Below, one piece after another: positions 62,201 through 64,000 of a DNA stretch of 64,000 nucleotides. How positions within the stretch are numbered: position 1 is the stretch's first letter; every line of letters begins with the position of its first letter. The DNA lies in the NCBI GenBank assembly GCA_028564705.1, contig JAPXFQ010001133.1, forward strand, positions 2,866,001 to 2,930,000. Reading direction: 5' to 3'. Both the position numbers and the translations under genes were made by a program. Source of the stretch: Apricaphanius iberus (Eukaryota; Chordata; Actinopteri; Cyprinodontiformes; Aphaniidae). The notes beneath the pieces were generated by a model. The model worked only from the letters and a program-made list of their open reading frames with translations. It ran no database searches and was not told where the DNA came from.

Positions 62201-63468
62201 AAACAACTCTGAAGTGATTTCAGCGTGTTTTACTCTCAAATATGGGTAAAGTGTTAAAGTGTTATAGAAACAATGGCTCTGTTGTTGTCTACTCTGGCTT
62301 GGTCCGCTCTTACTATTTCCTTAATTTTTTTTAATCCAGTCAAATCTCCTGTGGGTTTCATAATAAAATCAAATGAATTTCAGGAAATAAAAGGAAAAAA
62401 GTTATTTGCTTAATGTTTATCATAGTAAAGAAAAAGAAAATCATATGCACATTTTTATTTATATTTCTTAAACTGAAAACGTACCGAACCGTGATTTTTC
62501 TGTACCATTACTCCCCTAGTTTATGGAGAGATTAAACATGTCTCTTTGTCTGACAATCCAACGGATGATCTGGGTTTGCTGATCTGACTGCATTGTGTCA
62601 ATTGTAAAGTTTGGTGGAGGGAGGATTATGGTACAGATTATAAAAATTCCCATAATCAGACTCATAAACGTAATGGAAAGCCTTTCCAGAAGAGTTGTTA
62701 TTGATTCAATATGTCAATGATGGTAATAAAGTATATCATAGAATAAAACTATAGCCTGAGAAGCAATGAAATGATTCCTGTTAACCTTGTTTTGATTCTT
62801 CAAAGGTGGCCCCTCGTAACCAGGGAGTAACTGAGGGTCAAGAGGTCGTTATGAGAGCAAAAATCCGAGGCCATCCCAAACCCACGATTCTGTGGTGAGA
62901 CCTCTGCTTGGTTCCTTTTGTGTTTTTCTGTTTTCTCGGGTTCCGAACAAGGTCGCCGCCATGTCATAGACACACCCAGTTCTTTAGACGATTGTGAGAG
63001 CCACTTTCTGTTGGCCCAGGTTAAAGGACAGAGCGGCAGTGAAGACAGGAGGGCGCTTTGTTGTGCGCGAGATGGAAGATGGCACCTGTGAAATGAGAAT
63101 CAGCTCTGCTCAAATGTCAGATGAAGGACTTTATGTTTGTATGCTCACCAATGTGCATGGAACCAAGCAGGTGGAGTGCAGATTAGAGGTCAGAGGTGAG
63201 CTGTAAAGTCTCATCATTAGTTATGATTAGTTATATTGAGGTCTTCCTCTTACTACTACTTGTTTTTGTTCTGTTAATGAACAGCAGCAGCACAGGTGGA
63301 GCTCAGGATTACCAGAGCAGCGGAAGATATGGCGGTGAAGGCCGGGGAGTCAGCCATATTTGAATGCCACATTGCTGGGCCACCAGATGTGGAGGTTGAC
63401 TGGTTGTCTAATGGAAAACTCATCCAACCTGCGCTGCTAAACTGCAAGATGCATTTTGATGGAAAGCG
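22270..63468 (+). CDS. speg: Striated muscle preferentially expressed protein kinase, 5' part (12 exons, runs off the window)
   Basis: SPEG is a giant obscurin/MLCK-family protein of skeletal and cardiac muscle triads, with many Ig domains, FN3 domains and two kinase domains; it supports triad structure and calcium handling. Twelve exons assemble in phase: 22270-22645, 43016-43114, 49785-49823, 50268-50607, 51286-52023, 53404-53795, 54518-54664, 55545-55727, 61620-61765, 62806-62894, 63020-63195, 63285-63468, about 969 residues. Identity rests on signature stretches close to mammalian SPEG as I remember it: [70 protein letters not shown]. Order: Ig1, a basic Ser/Pro-rich linker, Ig2, a short acidic linker, Ig3, Ig4. 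The kinases lie beyond the right edge. Teleosts often keep two copies (spega, spegb); which one this is cannot be told. Confidence 0.95.
22646..27904 (+). other. speg intron 1, first part
   Basis: Intronic. AT-rich with diverged repeats and a pyrimidine-rich stretch at about 26760-27110. No exon with matching phase was found. The only coding-like signal is a small signal-peptide-like frame at 26439-26546, listed separately. Confidence 0.5.
26439..26546 (+). CDS. Short open frame resembling a signal peptide (35 aa)
   Basis: An ATG begins a basic start and a long hydrophobic core ([15 protein letters not shown]) followed by EHPRVRLS, stopping after 35 residues. It lies in a local GC-rich patch (26255-26545) unlike the surrounding AT-rich intron. 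The shape is that of a classical secretory signal peptide with a plausible cleavage site after AAA. PRVRLS recalls the start of class-3 semaphorins, but that is weak. It could be a first exon of an unrecognised secreted protein with donor CGA|GTCAGA, a remnant, or chance. Confidence 0.25.
   Translation: MKQARLWCLLVSLLSAVLAAAEHPRVRLSEQSQTR
27905..29149 (+). mobile_element. Ty3/gypsy-type LTR retrotransposon remnant
   Basis: Broken integrase-like coding sequence: a stretch reading [20 protein letters not shown] and [16 protein letters not shown] at about 28010-28120, then [20 protein letters not shown] and the tail frame at 28256-28600 ([15 protein letters not shown], [16 protein letters not shown]). 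These follow the order of a gypsy integrase core and C terminus. Frames are interrupted, so it is inactive. An A-rich purine tract and a 225-bp LTR-like segment follow. The 5' part and the 5' LTR are not seen. Confidence 0.7.
28925..29149 (+). repeat. Putative 3' LTR of the gypsy remnant
   Basis: Begins TGATGTAGTG and ends ACATTACA, so it has TG...CA termini with a short imperfect inverted repeat. It is preceded by an A-rich purine tract (28908-28924) and lies about 320 bases after the last coding fragment. Confidence 0.6.
29150..30914 (+). other. speg intron 1, unannotated part
   Basis: No exon or classified repeat seen except an ATT microsatellite at about 30113-30138. Open frames on both strands around 30150-30660 show no domain. 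Confidence 0.45.
30113..30138. repeat. (ATT)n microsatellite
   Basis: About eight ATT units, followed by an A run. Confidence 0.9.
30945..31800. repeat. Tandem array of 33-bp palindromic monomers with a 304-bp higher-order period
   Basis: Monomers begin AAACTG and carry CTAGCTAAATATTTAGCTAG, a palindrome. Lengths run 33, 32, 37, 33, 33, 37, 33, 33, 33 from 31038, and the same order of variants restarts at 31342. For example, a 32-bp unit with TAAATTTTGGCTAG/TAAATTTTAGCTAG, units with AACAAGCTAAACTAATCAG, and 37-bp units with TTAGGCAAGC recur one period apart. A TTAA run precedes the array (about 30916-30936). Confidence 0.9.
32085..32215. repeat. Outlying copies of the GCTAAATATTTAG monomer
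   Basis: Several diverged TAAATATTTAG(C) phrases and CTAGCTAGCTAAACATTTAG lie about 300 bases after the main array, separated by unrelated sequence. Confidence 0.6.
32216..33854 (+). other. speg intron 1, unannotated part
   Basis: No exon with speg-compatible phase and no classified repeat recognised. Short open frames at about 32542-32775 and 33103-33297 lack features. Confidence 0.45.
33855..33891. repeat. (AAT)n microsatellite
   Basis: About twelve AAT units, directly next to the inverted hAT-family copy that follows. Confidence 0.9.
33893..34335 (-). mobile_element. Partial inverted copy of the hAT-type family found in the inha intron
   Basis: It shares, on the opposite strand, CTCAATGCTGCCCTCTACTG, the nearby TCATGGAATCACATT, GAAAGCCCACATTG and the terminal CCTGATCCCAATCCGATC-like region with 10254-11396. 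It is shorter than that copy and the ends are eroded. Confidence 0.6.
34640..36110. repeat. Composite repeat with two direct copies of a ~110-bp segment flanking a MITE
   Basis: CCTTAAGAAGC(A/G)GAAATCTA..AAGGGACGTAGCTTATGAGCTCACCA occurs at about 34757 and again at about 35987 in the same orientation, 1.23 kb apart. The similarity continues into 'ggaac' and 'gaccc' phrases. The PIF/Harbinger-type MITE lies between them. Confidence 0.6.
35020..35737. mobile_element. PIF/Harbinger-type MITE (718 bp)
   Basis: Inverted ends TGCTGCATTCAGACC and, on the minus strand, TGCTGCATTCACACC (14 of 15 equal), flanked by TTA on both sides (35017-35019 and 35738-35740). It shares the inner phrase GACTTTACATGTAA with the MITE at 18718-19404, so the two may be related. 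Confidence 0.75.
36640..37028 (+). promoter_or_regulatory. Candidate alternative speg promoter and 5' UTR
   Basis: A GC-richer stretch immediately upstream of the alternative start exon, in an otherwise AT-rich intron. It has a TACGTCA element (36735-36741), G-runs (36690-36715) and a pyrimidine/C-rich leader. A start site cannot be pinned down. Confidence 0.45.
37029..37061 (+). CDS. speg: speg alternative first coding exon (1b)
   Basis: ATG followed by codons for [10 protein letters not shown] and an excellent donor CAG|GTGAGT, 11 codons, ending in phase 0. It fits the next small exon at 39642 (entry phase 0), which in turn ends in phase 1 and fits speg exon 2. I recall a mammalian SPEG isoform with a near-identical basic start (MKK.W..KKRFQ) but could not check it. 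The product would replace Ig1 by a short basic N terminus. Confidence 0.7.
38622..39241. repeat. TIR-bounded element containing a ~100-bp tandem repeat
   Basis: Outer ends AAGGGATATTCCACCCCTAAGT and the mirrored ACTTAGGGATTGACTATCCCTT. Inside, a unit with the palindrome CTAGCATGCTAG recurs at about 38774, 38874, 38974 and 39064, each followed by TAGTTCC..TTA..TTATGCTA(A/C)GCTAAAG. No coding capacity. Confidence 0.7.
39642..39684 (+). CDS. speg: speg alternative coding exon (1c)
   Basis: Acceptor TCTTCTTTCAG|AGA and donor CATG|GTGTGT enclose 43 bases reading [14 protein letters not shown] plus one base. Entry phase 0 fits exon 1b and exit phase 1 fits exon 2, which begins by completing a GAC codon. 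I recall a closely similar TGHS...FGRLTH stretch following the KKRFQ start in a mammalian SPEG isoform, unverified here. Confidence 0.7.
40749..41251. mobile_element. hAT-type non-autonomous element (503 bp)
   Basis: Ends TAGGAGTGTAAC and, on the minus strand, TAGGGGTGTAAT. Flanking octamers GCAACTAC and GTAGCTAC match at 6 of 8 positions. An inner stretch with TTTTCTACCCGAACAC is shared with the element at 61.9-62.5 kb. Confidence 0.65.
41252..43015 (+). other. speg intron 1, last part
   Basis: No gene recognised. Contains a short AT microsatellite (41389-41401) and loose GCTA-rich phrases. Confidence 0.45.
43016..43114 (+). CDS. speg: speg exon 2: acidic linker
   Basis: Acceptor GTTTTAG and donor TCAG|GTATTT. 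99 bases, entry and exit in phase 1. Reads [19 protein letters not shown] and ends basic (KAGRKGPS). The DSE-T-ED start parallels the residues after Ig1 in mammalian SPEG. It is the joining point for both the long-form exon 1 and the alternative exons 1b/1c. Confidence 0.85.
43115..44457 (+). other. speg intron 2, first part
   Basis: No exon with phase 1 borders recognised, and no classified repeat. Confidence 0.45.
44458..44893. mobile_element. hAT-type (Charlie-like) non-autonomous element
   Basis: Ends AAGGGTGCCCAAACTTTTT and, on the minus strand, AGTGGTGCCCAAAGTGGGG, with inner GGGCCA phrases on both sides. These are typical of a widespread vertebrate hAT family with CAGNGGTGCCCAAAC ends. 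The target duplication is not clear. Confidence 0.6.
45290..47250 (+). mobile_element. L2-type LINE, 5'-truncated and broken
   Basis: Reverse-transcriptase pieces: [16 protein letters not shown] and [17 protein letters not shown] at about 45445-45600, then [17 protein letters not shown] and the catalytic SYADDTQLY in the frame 45679-46299. The thumb and C-terminal part ([42 protein letters not shown]) shift to the frame 46164-46628. The 3' end has TTATAAATAAAGTT followed by GATTGAT repeats, as in L2/Maui-type fish LINEs. Frameshifts and stops make it inactive. No 5' part or endonuclease is seen. Confidence 0.9.
47865..48215. repeat. Repeat family 'R1', uninterrupted copy
   Basis: It matches in inverted orientation the two pieces at 19445-19681 and 21400-21560, and so gives the state of that repeat before insertion of R2 copy B. 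It is immediately followed by another TIR element. Confidence 0.6.
48219..48731. mobile_element. TIR element (MITE, ~510 bp)
   Basis: Left end ACATCCGAATCCTTAGAATT then TACTACATGCTACGTAG. The right end mirrors it (CTACGTAGCAAAAGTAGTAAGAGTATTCGGATGC). No coding capacity. Exact borders and target duplication are unclear. Confidence 0.6.
48732..49784 (+). other. speg intron 2, last part
   Basis: Contains a dispersed repeat at about 49135-49345 (TCCTTTATTGTCCCACGAGG..GGGGGAGAG), recognisable as a common fish retroposon tail, probably on the minus strand. A TA run and T run directly precede the micro-exon acceptor. Confidence 0.5.
49785..49823 (+). CDS. speg: speg exon 3: 39-base micro-exon
   Basis: Acceptor AAACATTAG and donor ACGG|GTAAAG, phase 1 at both ends. 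Reads [12 protein letters not shown] with a completed codon on either side, basic and helix-prone. The alternative acceptor two bases later gives an exit phase that does not fit exon 4. Being symmetric, it could be skipped without a frameshift. Confidence 0.65.
49824..50267 (+). other. speg intron 3
   Basis: Intronic. The frame stays open across the donor for about 170 bases through the poly-C run, but the sequence looks like repeat material and no domain is present. Confidence 0.5.
49883..49902. repeat. Poly-C run in speg intron 3
   Basis: About 20 consecutive C bases. Such runs are length-unstable and often misassembled. Confidence 0.9.
50268..50607 (+). CDS. speg: speg exon 4: linker with the conserved RHLGVEPL block
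   Basis: Acceptor AATCCACAG, entry phase 1. Reads [14 protein letters not shown], then a Pro/Gly-rich part, then [19 protein letters not shown] and [20 protein letters not shown], the best linker match to mammalian SPEG. The donor CC|GTTATA at 50608 is the only one whose phase (2) fits exon 5, but it is weak. If it is not used, the frame ends at TAG 50612-50614 after MPL. Confidence 0.85.
50608..51285 (+). other. speg intron 4
   Basis: No exon or classified repeat recognised. If the weak exon 4 donor is not used, this stretch would be a 3' UTR of a short isoform, but no AATAAA is apparent close to the stop. Confidence 0.5.
51286..52023 (+). CDS. speg: speg exon 5: long basic/Ser-rich linker
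   Basis: Acceptor CACTCCTGTAG (phase 2) and donor ATCAG|GTTAGA (phase 2). Contains [20 protein letters not shown] followed by SVD, then [16 protein letters not shown] and [16 protein letters not shown], which parallel mammalian SPEG blocks (RAGSRILDKL..FEERRRS, AERRRLFQQKAASLDE, FAQELGRIRRS). It has several Arg/Lys-x-x-Ser sites. It is likely disordered, with short helices. Confidence 0.93.
52024..53403 (+). other. speg intron 5
   Basis: Contains the 388-bp hAT-type element listed separately. The open frame at 52341-52784 shows no domain and is considered chance. Confidence 0.55.
52631..53018. mobile_element. hAT-type non-autonomous element (388 bp) with perfect 8-bp target duplication
   Basis: Starts TAGGGACGTG and ends ACATCCCTA (inverted ends), flanked by ATAAATAG at 52623-52630 and again at 53019-53026. 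The interior is rich in CGATA/TATCG phrases on both strands. No coding capacity. Confidence 0.85.
53404..53795 (+). CDS. speg: speg exon 6: Ser/Pro/Glu-rich linker
   Basis: Acceptor TCTCCATCCGCCAG (phase 2) and donor GGAAG|GTAGGA (phase 1). Reads [31 protein letters not shown], a Pro-rich middle, [19 protein letters not shown] and [15 protein letters not shown]. It shows little similarity to mammalian SPEG, as expected for a disordered linker. The frame stays open past the donor to TAG 54032-54034, so a retained-intron form would add about 79 residues. Confidence 0.8.
53796..54517 (+). other. speg intron 6
   Basis: Intronic, with no recognised exon or classified repeat beyond the open read-through mentioned for exon 6. 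Confidence 0.5.
54518..54664 (+). CDS. speg: speg exon 7: first half of Ig domain 2
   Basis: Acceptor TTCCTTCTCCAG, donor CTACAG|GTACGA, phase 1 at both ends (147 bases). Reads [20 protein letters not shown], then [20 protein letters not shown] with the strand-B cysteine, and ITGNPTPT. The DDSY.SA.EEP block is shared with mammalian SPEG. Confidence 0.95.
54705..55490. repeat. Long (CATC)n array in speg intron 7
   Basis: Almost 800 bases of CATC/CCAT units, with interspersed variants such as TATTGATC, CAATCAATAT and CGTC. The long open frames on both strands (SIHPSIHP- and [12 protein letters not shown]) are products of the repeat and not genes. It ends about 55 bases before the exon 8 acceptor. 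Confidence 0.97.
55545..55727 (+). CDS. speg: speg exon 8: second half of Ig domain 2
   Basis: Acceptor CACTTCTTCTACAG, donor GTCGG|GTGAGA, phase 1 at both ends (183 bases). Reads [10 protein letters not shown] with the core Trp, [20 protein letters not shown] with the strand-F cysteine, then [18 protein letters not shown]. It closes the fold begun in exon 7. Confidence 0.95.
55728..56571 (+). other. speg intron 8, first part
   Basis: Contains a compound CT/AT microsatellite and a scrap of Tc1-like transposase near 56390-56430 (GGAGGTGGCGGCATCAGGGT, reading GGGGI). No exon found. Confidence 0.5.
56173..56272. repeat. Compound (CT)n(AT)n microsatellite
   Basis: CT units from about 56173 to 56245, passing directly into AT units to 56272. 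Confidence 0.95.
56572..57560. repeat. Common dispersed fish repeat, unclassified
   Basis: TTTATTTATATAGGGCCAAT, TCATCTCAAGGCACTTTACA, AGTGGAGAGGAAAAACTCCC and AAACTGGGAGCTGGTTCCAC are phrases I recognise from a repeat common in teleost introns. Its class cannot be settled from this copy. The open frames inside it are not genes. Confidence 0.6.
57561..59158 (+). other. speg intron 8, middle part
   Basis: No exon recognised. A TA microsatellite lies at about 58174-58193, and around 57580-58080 the sequence resembles diverged repeat material. Confidence 0.45.
59172..59616 (+). CDS. Unassigned coding-like region in two frames, possibly frameshifted
   Basis: A frame from ATG 59172 stops at TGA 59370-59372. 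The +1 frame then carries on directly from GAT 59371 to TGA 59614-59616. Both parts have protein-like composition (TPSESLSDS, then [13 protein letters not shown] and [16 protein letters not shown]). The junction around GACTCCTGATCAC would read through without one base. A TTTCAG precedes the region at 59153-59158. Neither border matches the phase 1 needed to join speg exons 8 and 9, so it is not placed in speg. It may be an isoform-specific exon, a remnant, or chance. Confidence 0.25.
59617..61619 (+). other. speg intron 8, last part
   Basis: No exon recognised. Around 60680-61030 there are phrases seen in TIR elements (ATACTTGGATCTGAGTAC, GTATCGGCCCGATACCCGGC) without clear ends. Confidence 0.45.
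61620..61765 (+). CDS. speg: speg exon 9: acidic linker before Ig domain 3
   Basis: Acceptor GCTTTTGCATCAG (phase 1) and donor TTTCAG|GTAAGA (phase 0), 146 bases. Reads [36 protein letters not shown] and ends [15 protein letters not shown] is shared with mammalian SPEG at the same place. The Met in VEMEAG is a conceivable internal start, but there is no direct support for its use. Confidence 0.9.
61910..62520. mobile_element. hAT-type element related to the copy at 40.7-41.3 kb
   Basis: Diverged ends TAGAGTAGTGGACATG at the left and TTACTCCCCTAG at the right. The inner TTTTCTACCTGAACACCTGC and TTCGGTACGGTCC parallel 40749-41251 (TTTTCTACCCGAACAC, GTCGGTACGG). Eroded; no target duplication recognised. 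Confidence 0.55.
62585..62660 (+). mobile_element. Tc1-like transposase scrap in speg intron 9
   Basis: GTAAAGTTTGGTGGAGGGAG then GATTATGG reads VKFGGGRIM, the motif before VWG in Tc1 transposases. No ends seen. Confidence 0.5.
62806..62894 (+). CDS. speg: speg exon 10: first half of Ig domain 3
   Basis: Acceptor TTCTTCAAAG (phase 0) and donor CTGTG|GTGAGA (phase 2), 89 bases. Reads [20 protein letters not shown], then RGHPKPTIL. The strand-B position has no cysteine (VVMRAKIRG), as also in mammalian SPEG (I..IRVQG). Confidence 0.93.
63020..63195 (+). CDS. speg: speg exon 11: second half of Ig domain 3
   Basis: Acceptor TGTTGGCCCAG (phase 2) and donor AGAG|GTGAGC (phase 1). Reads [34 protein letters not shown], then [19 protein letters not shown]. 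If the donor is not used the frame ends after GEL at TAA 63205-63207, much like the end of the short mammalian APEG-1 isoform. Confidence 0.95.
63285..63468 (+). CDS. speg: speg exon 12: start of Ig domain 4
   Basis: Acceptor in ATGAACAGCAGCAG (three possible AGs at 63284, 63287, 63290, all in frame) and donor AAGCG|GTGAGT (phase 2). Reads [20 protein letters not shown], then [20 protein letters not shown] and [14 protein letters not shown]. The next exon lies outside the window. Confidence 0.95.
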
Positions 63469-64000
63469 GTGAGTTTGAGTTCAGTGGGTACTTTTTGCAT
63501 CTTTGCTAAGCAATATAAATGTTGATACTTTTTTCAACAAAGTGGTAAATGATAGAACAGATAAGAACGCCTGTGGTGTTTGTAGACCAAACCGATGTTA
63601 GGTTCCAGCAGTCACTCAAACTTGTGATGCATTGTCTCACTAACTGTATCCGTCAGTAGCAAATATAAATGAGCATAATCAGAAACATGAGTCAGTCTTG
63701 ATATTGTTTAATAGGGTTGCTTATAGAAATAAATGATATCAATAAAAAAAATTATGGTTCCAAGGATAGAACCTTGTGGATCTCCATAATTCTATTGTAT
63801 GTAGAGGTTTCCTTATTGATGAGAATTTACTGTCTATCTCATAGAAAAATATTACTTAAACGAGTGCTTTTGCCTTAATCTGTACATGTTAATTTGTCTG
63901 TAAAGAACATTTATGACCTGGTTATCAAATATCGATATATTAGAGGAAAACTATAGACTAAAGTCTGTTGTCTGTACCTTTCTTATACTCTTTAATCTGA
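63469..64000 (+). other. speg intron 12, cut by the window edge
   Basis: No exon recognised. The stretch at about 63755-63810 (GGTTCCAAGGATAGAACCTT then GTGGATCTCCATAA) is a phrase of fish LINE-like repeats. Confidence 0.5.

Overview
The window is from a ray-finned fish, most likely a teleost. It is AT-rich, with intron-split vertebrate genes in a dense background of Tc1-like, hAT, PIF/Harbinger-type, L2 and gypsy remnants and microsatellites. The species cannot be named from sequence alone.

Three protein genes are supported. (1) 1.2-3.8 kb, plus strand: a complete gamma-group connexin of the fish Cx43.4 type, in four coding exons, with a 3' UTR and poly(A) signal. (2) 9.4-11.9 kb, minus strand: a complete two-exon inhibin alpha gene (inha) whose intron is filled by a hAT-type element. 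(3) 22.3 kb to beyond the right edge, plus strand: the 5' part of speg, the giant striated-muscle Ig/kinase protein. Twelve exons of the long form were located with matching splice phases, giving about 969 residues: Ig1, a long basic/Ser-rich linker, Ig2, Ig3 and the start of Ig4. The kinase domains lie outside. An alternative speg N terminus is encoded by two small exons at 37.0 and 39.6 kb that also splice in phase onto exon 2.

The rest is intergenic or intronic. 3.8-9.2 kb holds a Tc1-like element with both ends. 12-22 kb holds a diverged GCTAAC-rich repeat cluster, a PIF/Harbinger-type MITE and a three-level nest of transposons whose ends, target duplication and paralogous empty site can be read directly. 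Speg intron 1 (22.6-43.0 kb) carries a gypsy remnant with its 3' LTR, a higher-order satellite-like array with a 304-bp period, several TIR elements and the alternative 5' exons. 43-62 kb has an L2-type LINE, further hAT and MITE copies, and an almost 800-bp CATC array inside the intron that splits Ig2.

Inhibin alpha and speg are also near each other on human 2q35, so that linkage is probably ancestral. The connexin is not part of that human block. No CRISPR, operon or prokaryotic feature is present, and no wholly new system was found. The strongest observations are the alternative speg 5' end, a conserved-looking APEG-like stop in speg intron 11, the nested transposon stack and the 304-bp higher-order array.
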